DNA of 64,000 bases from Vibrio chagasii (GCF_002954585.1 NZ_MSCI01000002.1:1900089-1964088), one strand, 5' to 3'. Counted from the stretch's first letter, positions 49,460 through 59,611 are shown. The notes: generated by a model from the sequence alone, not told the origin. Translations and numbers: made by a program.

Positions 49460-50398
49460 CTAGCCTCGGTCATGTGGCGAATCTAAATCCAGCTCCGGCC
49501 CTTTCGGCACCACTTGAGTCGGGTTGATACCAGTGTGGCTGTAATAGTAGTGGCGCTTGATGTGGTAGAAATCCGTCGTCTCTTTAATGCCCTCTATTTG
49601 ATAGAGCTCTTTCAGATAACCTTGGATATGCTTGTAGTCCGCAATTCGTTGCTTGTTACACTTGAAGTGACCCACATACACAGCATCAAATCGAACTAAG
49701 GTCGTGAACAACCGCCAATCCGCTTCAGTAATCTGCTCTCCCGCTAAATAACGGTTCTCACTAAGATGTGCATCTACTTTGTCCAGTGCCTTGAAAAGCG
49801 CGTCATACGCCTCTTCATAAGCTTCTTGTGTCGTCGCAAAGCCAGTACGATAAACGCCATTGTTGATATTTGGGTAGATATAGTCGTTCCACTGATCAAT
49901 TTTGCTCGCCAGTTCCCACGGGTAATAATCATCAGTATTGCCCGTAATATGATTAAACTCTGAGTTAAACATGCGAATAATTTCAGAAGATTCGTTACTG
50001 ACTATGGTGTTAGTTCTCTTATCCCACAATACTGGTACCGTCACTCGACCTGAGTAATCCGATTTAGCTTGAGTGTAGATTTGGTGCATACGGGTATGAC
50101 CAAATAGCGGCTCAGGTAAGCCCATTTGCCACCCTTCGCTCATCATGTCTGGGCATACAACGGTCACATCAATATGCTCTGTTAGGTCTTTAAGTTCTCT
50201 GAATATAAGTGTGCGGTGTGCCCAAGGGCAAGCTAACGATACATACAGATGATAACGGCCACTTTCCGCTTCAAACTGCGCGCCTGCTCTATTCTCAACC
50301 CAATGGCGGAAACCGGCATCCTCTCGGATAAACTTACCACCGTTCTCTTTGGTGTCGTACCACACATCGTGCCAAACACCTTTAACTAATTTGCCCAT
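49460..50398 (-). CDS. Glutathionyl-hydroquinone reductase (YqjG/Ecm4 family)
   Basis: Xi-class glutathione transferase that reduces glutathionyl-hydroquinones. Catalytic Cys57 in SLACPWAHRT; also SNESSEIIRMFN and the Tyr-rich C-terminal part with HYYYSHTGINPTQVVPKGP. I start at MGKLVKGVW, with AGAGGT seven bases before; the longer frame starts inside a terminator. 312 residues. It sits between pta and opp on its own. Confidence 0.9.
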   Translation of the reverse strand: MGKLVKGVWHDVWYDTKENGGKFIREDAGFRHWVENRAGAQFEAESGRYHLYVSLACPWAHRTLIFRELKDLTEHIDVTVVCPDMMSEGWQMGLPEPLFGHTRMHQIYTQAKSDYSGRVTVPVLWDKRTNTIVSNESSEIIRMFNSEFNHITGNTDDYYPWELASKIDQWNDYIYPNINNGVYRTGFATTQEAYEEAYDALFKALDKVDAHLSENRYLAGEQITEADWRLFTTLVRFDAVYVGHFKCNKQRIADYKHIQGYLKELYQIEGIKETTDFYHIKRHYYYSHTGINPTQVVPKGPELDLDSPHDRG

Positions 50399-50431
50399 AT
50401 CCAAACCTCTGTGATACTTACTTTTCTCTAG

Positions 50432-50477
50432 TATAAAAAAAGCCAACTTTTTCAAAACTAGAAGAAGTTGGCTTAGT
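50432..50477 (-). terminator. Distal terminator after oppF
   Basis: AGCCAACTT/AAGTTGGCT stem followed on the minus strand by TTTTTTATAC, just upstream of the reductase gene. Confidence 0.75.
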
Positions 50478-50531
50478 TGTTCGAATTATTTGATGAAGCT
50501 GTTGAGAAAAATATAGGAACTAGGCCTGCAG

Positions 50532-50571
50532 TACAAAAAAAGCGCGACTCTAAAAACTAGTCGCGCTTAAG
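50532..50571 (-). terminator. Terminator after oppF
   Basis: AAGCGCGACTAG-loop-AGTCGCGCTT stem with TTTTTTTG on the minus strand, 33 bases past the oppF stop. It is followed by a second terminator. Confidence 0.85.
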
Positions 50572-50603
50572 CCTGTCACAGGCTGAACCGTTTTAAATTG
50601 GCT

Positions 50604-51599
50604 CTAGACTTGTACGTGCAAGCAAGATACTGCGTGAACGTCATCGCCTTGAATTGTCGGCTTAGTTTGCGCACACGCTTCTGTCGCTTGTGGGCAACGA
50701 GTACGGAAAACACAACCTGATGGTGGGTTAATTGGCGATGGTAGATCACCCTCCAGCATCTGGATTGTTTTACTACGCTCTAAGCGAGGATCCGGAATTG
50801 GAACCGCAGACATCAACGCCTTGGTGTAAGGGTGTTTAGGATCAGAGAAAAGTGCATCTGACTCACCCAGCTCAACCGCATTCCCCAAGTACATTACCAA
50901 TACACGATCAGAAATGTGCTTCACAACTGACAAGTCGTGCGCGATGAATACCAACGAAAGACCTAGCTCTTTTTGCAGTTCTTTCAGCAGGTTAACAACT
51001 TGAGCTTGGATAGATACATCAAGTGCCGAAACAGGTTCATCACAAATGATCATCTTAGGCTTCAAGATAAGTGCACGTGCGATACCAATACGTTGACACT
51101 GACCACCAGAGAACTCGTGTGGGTAACGGTTGATTACGTTTGGCAATAAACCTACCTTCGCCATCATCTCTTTAACACGGTCCTTCACTTCCTGCTTAGA
51201 AAGTTCTGGGTAGAAAGTCTCTAGTGGCTCAGCAATGATGTCACCAACAGACATACGCGGGTTAAGAGATGCTAGTGGGTCTTGGAAGATCATCTGAATC
51301 TCTTTACGAGTTTCACGACGTTGTATTTCTTGCATCTTAGTTAGGTCTTGACCCAACCACATTACTTCACCGTCAGTTGCTTCAACCAAACCAATAATTG
51401 CACGAGCAAACGTCGATTTACCACAACCAGACTCGCCTACTACACCCAGCGTTTCACCTTCGTAAAGGTGGATATCAACGCCATCAACGGCTTTTAGGTT
51501 TGAAGGTTTTGCCCAAGGCCACGCTGATTTAGCCGCAATGCTAAAGTGAACTTTCAGGTCTTTAATATCTAATAATAACTGCTTATCTACTACGCTCAT
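50604..51599 (-). CDS. oppF: Oligopeptide ABC transporter ATPase OppF
   Basis: One of the two ATPases of the oligopeptide importer. Walker A GESGCGKST, signature FSGGQCQRIGIARAL, Walker B KMIICDEPVSALD, and a C-terminal OppD/F domain with cysteines (GCVFRTRCPQATEAC) that resemble the Fe-S or metal site of this family. Start MSVVDKQ overlaps the oppD stop as ATGA, so translation is coupled. 331 residues. Confidence 0.95.
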   Translation of the reverse strand: MSVVDKQLLLDIKDLKVHFSIAAKSAWPWAKPSNLKAVDGVDIHLYEGETLGVVGESGCGKSTFARAIIGLVEATDGEVMWLGQDLTKMQEIQRRETRKEIQMIFQDPLASLNPRMSVGDIIAEPLETFYPELSKQEVKDRVKEMMAKVGLLPNVINRYPHEFSGGQCQRIGIARALILKPKMIICDEPVSALDVSIQAQVVNLLKELQKELGLSLVFIAHDLSVVKHISDRVLVMYLGNAVELGESDALFSDPKHPYTKALMSAVPIPDPRLERSKTIQMLEGDLPSPINPPSGCVFRTRCPQATEACAQTKPTIQGDDVHAVSCLHVQV

Positions 51600-52573
51600 T
51601 TTGTCCAAGCCTCCCAATCAGAAAAACAAGCACGCTGACGGTCGCCTTGACCAAATGGAGTCAGAATCGGTGCTTCTTGCTTACAACGGCCCATAACACG
51701 GTGACATCGATCTTGGTAAGGGCAGCCTGTCGGCAGGCGAAGTAAGTTTGGTGGGTTACCTGGAATAGTAGGTAGGATCTCACCTTCCGTATCCAAACGA
51801 GGGATCGCTTTCAGTAGACCTTCCGCATATGGGTGGCTTGGGTTGTAGAAGATTTCATCTACTGTGCCGTATTCCATAGTACGACCTGCGTACATCACAA
51901 GTACTTTGTCACAAGAACCCGCAACAACACCCAAATCGTGGGTAATCATGATGATTGCCGTGTTGAACTCATCTTTCAGTTCGTTCAGCAGTTCCATGAT
52001 TTGTGCTTGAATCGTTACATCCAGCGCGGTAGTTGGTTCATCTGCAATTAGCAGTTTTGGACGGCATAATAGCGCCATTGCAATCATCACACGCTGACGC
52101 ATACCGCCAGAGAATTCGTGTGGGTACATGGTGATACGCTTACGTGCTTCAGGGATTTTAACCGCTTCAAGCATGCGTACTGATTCTTCGAATGCTTCCG
52201 CTTTACCCATGCCTTTGTGCAGCATAAGTACTTCCATCAGCTGATCGCTTACTTTCATGTAAGGGTTTAGTGATGTCATCGGATCTTGGAAGATCATCGC
52301 GATCTGTTCAGCACGAACTTTGTTTAGTTCTTTTTCTGGAAGGTTAAGAATCTCTTTACCTTCGAATTTTGCACTACCTGAGATGATGCCGTTTTTCGCC
52401 AGCAACCCCATGATAGAGAATACAGTCTGTGATTTACCTGAACCTGACTCACCAACAATACCCAGCGTTTCGCCTTGGTTAAGTGAGAAGTTCAAGTCGT
52501 TTACTGCGGTTACGATACCATCTTGCGTGGTAAACTCGACGCGCAGGTCTTTGACATCTAATAAGCTCATCAT
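51596..52573 (-). CDS. oppD: Oligopeptide ABC transporter ATPase OppD
   Basis: Partner ATPase of OppF on the cytoplasmic face. Walker A GESGSGKSQ, signature FSGGMRQRVMIAMAL, Walker B KLLIADEPTTALD, and the C-terminal GCPYQDRCHRVMGRC cluster motif. Two ATGs stand together at the start; AAGGA lies upstream of both. 325 residues. Confidence 0.95.
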   Translation of the reverse strand: MMSLLDVKDLRVEFTTQDGIVTAVNDLNFSLNQGETLGIVGESGSGKSQTVFSIMGLLAKNGIISGSAKFEGKEILNLPEKELNKVRAEQIAMIFQDPMTSLNPYMKVSDQLMEVLMLHKGMGKAEAFEESVRMLEAVKIPEARKRITMYPHEFSGGMRQRVMIAMALLCRPKLLIADEPTTALDVTIQAQIMELLNELKDEFNTAIIMITHDLGVVAGSCDKVLVMYAGRTMEYGTVDEIFYNPSHPYAEGLLKAIPRLDTEGEILPTIPGNPPNLLRLPTGCPYQDRCHRVMGRCKQEAPILTPFGQGDRQRACFSDWEAWTK

Positions 52574-52622
52574 TGCTTCCTTAATCTTTTATAGCTTTTG
52601 TAGTTTTATTTGCTATTAATTT

Positions 52623-53525
52623 TTATCTGTCTTTTGGATCAAGCGCATCGCGCAGACCATCGCCTACGTAGTTAAAGCAGAACAGCGTGACAACCATGAA
52701 TACCGCAGGGAATGCCAGTTGCCAAATTGCAACTTCCATTGTTTGCGAACCTTCTTGAAGCAGTGCGCCCCAGCTTGTCATAGGCTCTTGAACACCAAGA
52801 CCAAGGAAAGATAAGAATGATTCAGTAAGGATCATGCTCGGAATAAGCAGCGTAGAGTAAACGGCTACGATACCTAGAACGTTTGGAACGATGTGACGTG
52901 TAATGATCTTCCATTTGCTTACACCACATACGTGTGCAGCTTCAATGAACTCTTTACTACGTAAACTCAGCGTTTGGCCACGTACGATACGCGCCATATC
53001 TAGCCAAGCAATCGCACCAATCGCAACGAAGATTAGAATGATGTTACGACCAAAGAATGTCACTAGAACGATTACTAGGAACATGAATGGTACTGCGTAC
53101 AATATTTCTAGGATACGCATCATCACTCGGTCAGTACGGCCGCCGATGAAGCCTGAAGCTGCACCGTAAAGCGTACCAATCAATACTGCTACGAAGGCAC
53201 CCATCACACCAACCATCAATGAGATGCGGCCACCAATTAGAGTACGTACATACAAATCACGACCTAAGCTATCGGTACCAAACCAGTGGTCAGCATTAGG
53301 GCCTACGTGCATTGCATACCAGTCGGTATCGTCATAAGTGTACTGGGCCAGCATCGGTAAGAAGATAACCGCCAGTACCATTAACGTTAGAATGAACAGG
53401 CTGACCATCGCGGCTTTATTTCGCATGAAACGAATACGAGCATCCTGCCATAAACTACGACCTTCGATCTCTAGACTCTCAGAGAACTTTTCGATCGCTT
53501 CTAAATTTTCTTTTTTCTTCAACAT
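52623..53525 (-). CDS. oppC: Oligopeptide ABC transporter permease OppC
   Basis: Inner-membrane permease with an N-terminal OppC domain (SLWQDARIRFMRNKAAMVSL) and six helices; the EAA loop contacts the ATPases (EFIEAAHVCGVSKWKIITRHI). 300 residues. It lies 12 bases after oppB. Confidence 0.95.
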   Translation of the reverse strand: MLKKKENLEAIEKFSESLEIEGRSLWQDARIRFMRNKAAMVSLFILTLMVLAVIFLPMLAQYTYDDTDWYAMHVGPNADHWFGTDSLGRDLYVRTLIGGRISLMVGVMGAFVAVLIGTLYGAASGFIGGRTDRVMMRILEILYAVPFMFLVIVLVTFFGRNIILIFVAIGAIAWLDMARIVRGQTLSLRSKEFIEAAHVCGVSKWKIITRHIVPNVLGIVAVYSTLLIPSMILTESFLSFLGLGVQEPMTSWGALLQEGSQTMEVAIWQLAFPAVFMVVTLFCFNYVGDGLRDALDPKDR

Positions 53526-53537
53526 AACCAGTCCCTG

Positions 53538-54458
53538 TTAGTAGCGAATTTTCGGGTCAATCAGCGCTAGCAAAATATCAACAATTGCGTTGAACAAGAT
53601 GAATAGGAAACCAATCAAGATGGTTACACCCATTACTAGCGAGTAGTCACGGTTGAACGCAGCGTTAACAAAAAGCTTGCCGATACCAGGTAGGCCGAAG
53701 ATGGTTTCAACAACAACTGAACCTGTGATGATACCCACGAAGGCTGGCCCCATATAGGAAACAACAGGTAGAAGTGCAGGTTTAAGAGCATGCTTCACAA
53801 CGATATATCGATAGCTTAGACCTTTGGCACGAGCAGTTCGAATAAAGTTACTGTTTAGAGTCTCGATCATACTACCGCGAGTAATACGAGCGAAAGTCGC
53901 TACATATAAAAGAGACATCGCAATAACAGGCAGCACGATGTACATAAATGTACCGCCTTGCCAGCCACCAGCAGGGAAGATATCCCAGTGCAGTGAGAAT
54001 AGGTAGATAAGAGCAGGCGCGAGTACGAATGAAGGCATTACAACCCCAAGCATCGCGGTCGACATGATGGTGTAGTCGACCCAAGTATTGTGCTTCAAGG
54101 CGGCAATAGTTCCGACAGTTACCCCCAAAATAACGGTGAAGATAAACGCAACACAACCAACTTTAGCCGATACAGGTAGCGCGACAGAAATTAATTCATT
54201 TACCGAGTAATCTAGGTACTTAAAGGATGGACCAAAGTCGCCTTGAACTACATTGAACAGGTAAGTGGTGTATTGTTCGAAAACAGGCTTATCTAGGCCA
54301 TATTTAGCTTCGATGTTAGCCATTACTTCAGGCGGTAACGGTTTCTCAGTTGAAAAAGGGTTACCCGGCGCAAAGCGCATTAGAAAGAAAGATACTGTGA
54401 TCAAAACCAACATAGTTGGGATTGCTTCAAATATCCTTTTAGCGATGAATTTAAGCAT
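53538..54458 (-). CDS. oppB: Oligopeptide ABC transporter permease OppB
   Basis: Partner permease with six membrane helices and the EAA loop FIRTARAKGLSYRYIVVKH. The opening FIAKRIFEAIPTMLVLITVSF is typical of OppB. 306 residues, E. coli length. Confidence 0.95.
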   Translation of the reverse strand: MLKFIAKRIFEAIPTMLVLITVSFFLMRFAPGNPFSTEKPLPPEVMANIEAKYGLDKPVFEQYTTYLFNVVQGDFGPSFKYLDYSVNELISVALPVSAKVGCVAFIFTVILGVTVGTIAALKHNTWVDYTIMSTAMLGVVMPSFVLAPALIYLFSLHWDIFPAGGWQGGTFMYIVLPVIAMSLLYVATFARITRGSMIETLNSNFIRTARAKGLSYRYIVVKHALKPALLPVVSYMGPAFVGIITGSVVVETIFGLPGIGKLFVNAAFNRDYSLVMGVTILIGFLFILFNAIVDILLALIDPKIRY

Positions 54459-54494
54459 AAACTCACTCTTTCAGTCTGTGACAATTAGAAATGG

Positions 54495-54533
54495 AAAGAC
54501 GCTACATGCACGCTCTGCGCATGTAGTGTCTAT
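54495..54533 (-). terminator. Hairpin between oppA and oppB
   Basis: AGAC-x-CTACATGC and GCATGTAG-x-GTCT form a 12-bp stem with one mismatch, followed on the minus strand by TTTCC. Probably a stabilising or partly terminating hairpin that keeps oppA mRNA in excess. Confidence 0.55.
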
Positions 54534-54570
54534 GTCGTTATATTTATATTAACTTTTGAATCGAAGCTGA

Positions 54571-56202
54571 TTATTGAGCTTTGATGTATAGGTCTTTCGA
54601 GAAGATCTTGTCTTCCGCGTTGTTTACTGGGAAACCACCAACATGCGGATTAACTAGACGAGATTTAACGTACTGGTAGATGGGTGCAATTGGCATATCT
54701 TTTGCTAAGAGTTCCTCGGCCTCATTGTATAAAGCTTTACGCTCTTCTTCCGAAGTAGAGTTAAGTGCTTTGTCGATGATTTTATCGTAAGCCGCGCTGT
54801 CGTAGTGAACACCACCGGTAGTGTTGTTACTCTTCATCAGCGTTAGGAATGAAGACGCTTCGTTGTAGTCACCACACCAACCGGCACGTGCTACTTCAAA
54901 GTCACCTGAGTCTTTAGAAGATAGGTAAGTTTTCCACTCTTGGTTTTCAAGTGTTACTGAAAGACCCAGTGTTTTCTTCCACATTGAACCTAGTGCTACA
55001 GCAATCTTCTTGTGGTTCTCTGAAGTATTGTAAAGTAGTTTGAAACTCAGCGGGTTGTCTCTACCGTAACCAGCTTCTGCAAGAAGGCGTGCTGCTTCTG
55101 CGTTACGCTCTTTTTGAGACATCTTACCGTAAGCTGGTAGCTCAGGGTTGAATCCAGCTGTAATTTCAGGCGTGAGGAAGTACGCCGGTTTTTGGCCTTG
55201 TGCTAGGATAGCATCTGTTACGATGTTACGGTCGATTGCGTAAGAGATTGCCTGACGAACACGTACATCATCGAATGGTTTCTTCTTAGTGTTGAAGCTG
55301 TAGTAGTAAGAACATAGGTTACCCGCTACAGATACATCTTCAGCATGCTCTTTCTTAAGACGCTTGAAGTGCTCGGTTGGAAGCTCATTTGTGAAGTCGA
55401 TTTCACCAGCTAGGAAACGGTTCATTTCCGCTACTTGGTTTTCTATCGGTAGAAACGTTACTTTATTAAGAATTGTTTTATCGTTGTCCCAGTACTGCTC
55501 GTTACGCTTAAGTACCAGACGCTCGTTAACAATCCATTTATCAACAGAGAATGCGCCGTTGCCAACGAAGTGCTCTGGCTTAGTCCACTGGTCACCGTAT
55601 TTTTCAACAGTTGCCTGGTGTACTGGCTTCATTGTTGTGTGGCCCATCATCATTACGAAGTATGGTACCGCTGTTTCTAATTCAACAACTAGAGTGTTTG
55701 CATCCACTGCTTTAACGCCCAGTTCACTCTTATCTTTCTTACCCGCTACGATATCCTTCGCATTCGCCATCTTGGTATATTCCATGTACCAAGCGTATGG
55801 AGAAGCCGTTGCAGGATCTACTGCACGTTGCCAGCTGTATACAAAGTCTTGAGCTGTTACAGGATCGCCGTTAGACCATTTTGCGTCTTTACGTAGGTGG
55901 AAAGTGAATGTTTTGTTGTCTGTCGTTTCCCAGCTTTCCGCAACACCAGGGATAGTATTGCCGTCGCCGTCTTGGTTCACTAGACCTTCTAGAAGATCAC
56001 GAATCACGTGAGATTCTGGTACACCTTGAGATTTGTGTGGGTCGATAGTTGCAACTTCAGTACCGTTACCGCGAACAAGTTCCTGAACTTTTGCTAGCTC
56101 TGTGCCTGCTGGAACTTCAGCAGCGATAGAAAGAGTAGAAGAGGCAGCCACTGCCAAACCAGCACCTAGAAGAAGGGCCTGAGTGATTTTATTCTTGTAC
56201 AT
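54571..56202 (-). CDS. oppA: Periplasmic oligopeptide-binding protein OppA
   Basis: Captures peptides in the periplasm and hands them to OppBCDF. Signal peptide (ALLLGAGLAVAASSTLSIAAE), then the SBP_bac_5 fold: TIDPHKSQGVPESHVIRDLLEGL, and FHLRKDAKWSNGDPVTAQDF. 543 residues, E. coli length. GGAG precedes the ATG. It is the first gene of the operon. Confidence 0.96.
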   Translation of the reverse strand: MYKNKITQALLLGAGLAVAASSTLSIAAEVPAGTELAKVQELVRGNGTEVATIDPHKSQGVPESHVIRDLLEGLVNQDGDGNTIPGVAESWETTDNKTFTFHLRKDAKWSNGDPVTAQDFVYSWQRAVDPATASPYAWYMEYTKMANAKDIVAGKKDKSELGVKAVDANTLVVELETAVPYFVMMMGHTTMKPVHQATVEKYGDQWTKPEHFVGNGAFSVDKWIVNERLVLKRNEQYWDNDKTILNKVTFLPIENQVAEMNRFLAGEIDFTNELPTEHFKRLKKEHAEDVSVAGNLCSYYYSFNTKKKPFDDVRVRQAISYAIDRNIVTDAILAQGQKPAYFLTPEITAGFNPELPAYGKMSQKERNAEAARLLAEAGYGRDNPLSFKLLYNTSENHKKIAVALGSMWKKTLGLSVTLENQEWKTYLSSKDSGDFEVARAGWCGDYNEASSFLTLMKSNNTTGGVHYDSAAYDKIIDKALNSTSEEERKALYNEAEELLAKDMPIAPIYQYVKSRLVNPHVGGFPVNNAEDKIFSKDLYIKAQ

Positions 56203-56608
56203 TTAGTAAACTCCAAGTTTTATGTATTGCATCCATGACATCTTTGCAAAGCTCACTGAACGGCAGTGATTTAGATTGAATTAGCTCATATTTCAAGCAC
56301 AAAAACCTAAAACCTTACAAAGACAGAAGCACACACTACCAATCATTGGATTTATTTTCCACATACAAGTCGTAAAATATGGATAATTCTCCAACAAGAT
56401 CAAGATTTCAGGATAAATATCTAATTAAAACCTAAATGCATAGCTAAATATGTTTGCGCATTCTCGTTTTTACCATATTTAATCTTATAAATTGACTTCG
56501 ATCGTAGTGCATTTGTCAGCATATCTTTAAATTCCGCCAGAAAATTAACATCCATCAAACAAAAAAAACAAACCACACTTACAATCAATCATAAAAATGT
56601 ACATATTT

Positions 56609-56624
56609 TGTGATAAAAATCACC
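56609..56624. promoter_or_regulatory. CRP-like site far upstream of oppA
   Basis: TGTGATAAAAATCACC matches 9 of the 10 conserved CRP bases. It lies about 405 bases before oppA; both flanking genes run on the minus strand, so oppA is the only candidate target and would then have a long leader. The rest of this 627-base gap is AT-rich with no recognised gene. Confidence 0.5.
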
Positions 56625-56759
56625 AAACTAAGTCGCAATCTACTCGTCTATGAAACCACCTCACCAATGTATTAAAATTCAAAAAATTCTTTCTTTTGAA
56701 TTTTAAAGCACGAATGAGGGATAAATAACACTTGTTTTTATTTACAAACTTATTTTTAG

Positions 56760-56793
56760 GAACAAAAAAGCCAACCTCACGGTTGGCCTTGAT
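56760..56793 (-). terminator. Terminator after moaE
   Basis: GGCCAACC-GTGA-GGTTGGCT-type stem followed on the minus strand by TTTTTTG. Confidence 0.85.
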
Positions 56794-56829
56794 CTTAAAA
56801 ATCTCTTGACAAAACTTACTACTGAGAAA

Positions 56830-57285
56830 TTACTTCTCCCAACGCTCCGCCGCTTTCGCATCAGAGTCACGGGAATCAACCCAACGAGTTGTTTCTGTGG
56901 TGCGTTCTTTTTTCCAAAACGGTGCTTTCGTTTTTAAGAAGTCCATAACAAACTCACAGGCTTCAAATGCAGCACCACGGTGTGCACTGGATACACCGAC
57001 GTAAACAATCTGGTCGCCGATATCTAAGTCACCAACACGGTGGATAACACGCATCTTCTGAATAGGCCAGCGAGCCTCAGCTTGGTCACAGATCTCGCTC
57101 AGTGATTTTTCTGTCATACCCGGATAGTGCTCCAATGACAAACCAATCACATTGTCGCCAAGGTTCATGTCGCGAACTTTACCAACAAAGGTCACTACAG
57201 CGCCCGCAGAGGTTCCTTCAGAGAGAAACGCGTACTCATCAGCAACAGAGAAGTCCTCAGAAGTCACTACTACTCTTGAATCCAT
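56830..57285 (-). CDS. moaE: Molybdopterin synthase catalytic subunit
   Basis: With MoaD, inserts sulfur into precursor Z to make molybdopterin. Seen: GAVVTFVGKVRD, LEHYPGMTEKSL, VIHRVGDLDIGD and SSAHRGAAFEACEF, with catalytic lysines in FLKTKAPFWKKE. I start at ATG (MDSRVVV) behind GGAGG, three bases inside the moaD stop. 151 residues. Confidence 0.96.
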   Translation of the reverse strand: MDSRVVVTSEDFSVADEYAFLSEGTSAGAVVTFVGKVRDMNLGDNVIGLSLEHYPGMTEKSLSEICDQAEARWPIQKMRVIHRVGDLDIGDQIVYVGVSSAHRGAAFEACEFVMDFLKTKAPFWKKERTTETTRWVDSRDSDAKAAERWEK

Positions 57286-57287
57286 CA

Positions 57288-57533
57288 CTAGCCTCCAGTT
57301 ACAGGTGGGAAGAATGCCACTTCGTCACCGTCTTTCACTTCAGTCGTCAGAGGCACAATTGATTGATTAAGAGCAGCCAGAAGCTTGCCCTCTTCCAATG
57401 CGATATCCCATTTGCCTTCTTGCGTAACAAGGTGGCTACGAATCGCCTCAATCGTCTTAAACTGCGCATCCACTTCAACGCTGTCTACACCAACAAGTTC
57501 ACGAGTTTGTGCAAAGAAAAGTACTGTAATCAT
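57288..57533 (-). CDS. moaD: Molybdopterin synthase sulfur carrier subunit
   Basis: Ubiquitin-fold protein that ends in the required Gly-Gly (FFPPVTGG), which is thiocarboxylated to donate sulfur. 81 residues, as in E. coli. Its ATG overlaps the moaC stop by four bases. Confidence 0.96.
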   Translation of the reverse strand: MITVLFFAQTRELVGVDSVEVDAQFKTIEAIRSHLVTQEGKWDIALEEGKLLAALNQSIVPLTTEVKDGDEVAFFPPVTGG

Positions 57534-58009
57534 GATTCCACCTTAAAGTGACCTGATTTACCACCTGTCTTCTCTAGCAGGCGTACATTCTCGATAACAA
57601 TGTCTTTCTGAACAGCTTTACACATATCGTAAATGGTCAACGCAGCAACTGAAGCAGCCGTTAGCGCTTCCATTTCTACGCCCGTCTTGCCTGCAAGCTT
57701 ACAAACAGATTCAATGCGAACCTTGTTTTCAGACTCGATAGCTTCAAGCTGCACTTCTACTTTCGTTAATAGTAGAGGGTGACAAAGTGGAATTAGATCC
57801 CACGTCTTCTTAGCCGCTTGAATACCTGCAATACGTGCCGTAGCGAAAACATCACCCTTGTGGTGGCTACCAGAGACAATCAGTTGCAGCGTTTCTGCAG
57901 ACATTTGAACAAATGCTTCAGCTCTTGCTTCCCGTACCGTTTCAGCCTTAGCCGATACATCGACCATGTTCGCTTCGCCAGACGCGTTAATGTGTGTAAA
58001 TTGGCTCAT
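57530..58009 (-). CDS. moaC: Cyclic pyranopterin monophosphate synthase
   Basis: Second enzyme of molybdenum cofactor synthesis, working on the MoaA product. Seen: [33 protein letters not shown], and [26 protein letters not shown]. 159 residues. Confidence 0.97.
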   Translation of the reverse strand: MSQFTHINASGEANMVDVSAKAETVREARAEAFVQMSAETLQLIVSGSHHKGDVFATARIAGIQAAKKTWDLIPLCHPLLLTKVEVQLEAIESENKVRIESVCKLAGKTGVEMEALTAASVAALTIYDMCKAVQKDIVIENVRLLEKTGGKSGHFKVES

Positions 58010-58021
58010 GCTAAAACCGCC

Positions 58022-58534
58022 TTATACAGAAAGGTGTGGCATGAAGTTACAAGGGCGGTGGCTAGCATCCATTTGTTGCTTGATGATCTTAGTCCAACCT
58101 GTACGACAAGCGCCTGTAGAGCCCGGCATTGCAAAGATAACCGTATGGTTCGCAAAGCCCGCAATTGCGCGAGATTGAATTGTTGAGGTGCCGATCTCTT
58201 CGTAAGACACTTGACGGAATAACTCACCAAAGCCTTCTACTTCTTTGTCGAACAATGGCTTAAGCGCTTCAGGAGTGCTGTCACGAGAAGTGAAACCAGT
58301 ACCGCCAGTGATCATGATCGCTTGTACGCTTTCATCAGCGATCCACTTTGATACGATCGCACGGATCTTGTACATATCATCGATAACGATTTGCTTATCA
58401 ACCACATTGTGGCCTGCTTCTTTAGCATTCTCAGCTAAGTAACCACCTGACGTATCGTTTTCTTCTGTACGTGTATCTGAAACCGTTAGTACTGCAATGT
58501 TTGCTGCTTGAAATTTGCTTTCTGCGTGACCCAT
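58022..58534 (-). CDS. moaB: Molybdenum cofactor biosynthesis protein B
   Basis: MoaB/Mog fold, with VLTVSDTRTEENDTSGGYL, ITGGTGFTSRDSTPEAL and AMPGSTGACRTGW. In E. coli its role is unclear, as Mog and MoeA do the adenylation step. 170 residues. It lies between moaA and moaC. Confidence 0.96.
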   Translation of the reverse strand: MGHAESKFQAANIAVLTVSDTRTEENDTSGGYLAENAKEAGHNVVDKQIVIDDMYKIRAIVSKWIADESVQAIMITGGTGFTSRDSTPEALKPLFDKEVEGFGELFRQVSYEEIGTSTIQSRAIAGFANHTVIFAMPGSTGACRTGWTKIIKQQMDASHRPCNFMPHLSV

Positions 58535-58619
58535 TTGTTCACCTATATAAATTTTTCATTAGACTGATTCGCTCAGCCTAAATAAGCTGAGCGATAAAAT
58601 ACGTTTGAGTGTATGCGGG

Positions 58620-59609
58620 TTAACCGCCGATTGACGCCAAGTTTGGAGTCATACCGCTGTTGCCATCATGTAAGAAGTGGCTAACGGACTTGGTTTGTAG
58701 CTGAGCCTGTATTCGATCGATGAGCTCTTGCTCTTGTTGATCTTCTTGAATCAAATCTCTCAGTTCAACACCGTGATCGCCAAACAGACATAGGTGGAGC
58801 TTACCGTTCGCAGAAACGCGCAATCGGTTACAACTCTCACAAAAGTCTTTCTCGTAAGGCATGATCAAACCAATTTCACCCTTATAGTCTGGGTGAACAA
58901 ACACTTGTGCAGGGCCATCATTAACGGCTCTCACTTTCAATAACCAACCATTAGCAATAAGCTGGTTACGAATCGCGACACCTGACACATGGTGCTTATC
59001 AAACAACTCGTCCATCTCGCCGGTTTTCATCAGCTCAATAAAACGCAGTTGAATCGGTTTGTCTTTGATCCAATTAAGGAAGGCAGGTAACTCTTGGCTA
59101 TTGAGGTCTTTCATCAATACGACGTTTACTTTGACTTGTTCAAAGCCAACCTCAAACGCTTTATCAATGCCTCGCATTACCTCAGTAAACTTATTCTCAC
59201 CAGTGATCTGATGGAACATGCGCGGATCTAAGCTATCTACGCTTACGTTAATGTGAGTTAAACCAGCATCACGCCACTGCCCTACTTGTTTCTCCATCCG
59301 GTAGCCGTTAGTTGTCGTAGCAACTTTTTTGATACCGGGAGTGTTGGCAACGGTTTGAATAATTTCGGGGAAGTCTTTACGCAGGCTCGGCTCACCGCCT
59401 GTAATGCGGATCTTTGAGGTGCCACAATCTGCAAACGCTTTAACGACACGTTTGATCTCGGGAACACTTAAAAAAGACGAGTTTTTTTGCCCTGACGGTT
59501 TATAACCATCCGGCAAGCAGTAAGTACATTTAAAGTTACAGACGTCTGTAACCGACAAGCGCAAGTAATAAAACTTGCGATGGAATCTATCTTCGAATTG
59601 TTGCGCCAC
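58620..59609 (-). CDS. moaA: GTP 3',8-cyclase MoaA
   Basis: Radical SAM enzyme that starts molybdenum cofactor synthesis from GTP. The SAM cluster cysteines are Cys24, Cys28 and Cys31 (CNFKCTYC), the second cluster has CESCNRLRV plus a later Cys, and the C-terminal Gly-Gly is present. I choose a GTG start (VAQQFEDRF) with AAGG six bases before it. This gives 329 residues, equal to E. coli, instead of a TTG five codons earlier. Confidence 0.96.
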   Translation of the reverse strand: MAQQFEDRFHRKFYYLRLSVTDVCNFKCTYCLPDGYKPSGQKNSSFLSVPEIKRVVKAFADCGTSKIRITGGEPSLRKDFPEIIQTVANTPGIKKVATTTNGYRMEKQVGQWRDAGLTHINVSVDSLDPRMFHQITGENKFTEVMRGIDKAFEVGFEQVKVNVVLMKDLNSQELPAFLNWIKDKPIQLRFIELMKTGEMDELFDKHHVSGVAIRNQLIANGWLLKVRAVNDGPAQVFVHPDYKGEIGLIMPYEKDFCESCNRLRVSANGKLHLCLFGDHGVELRDLIQEDQQEQELIDRIQAQLQTKSVSHFLHDGNSGMTPNLASIGG

Positions 59610-59611
59610 GG

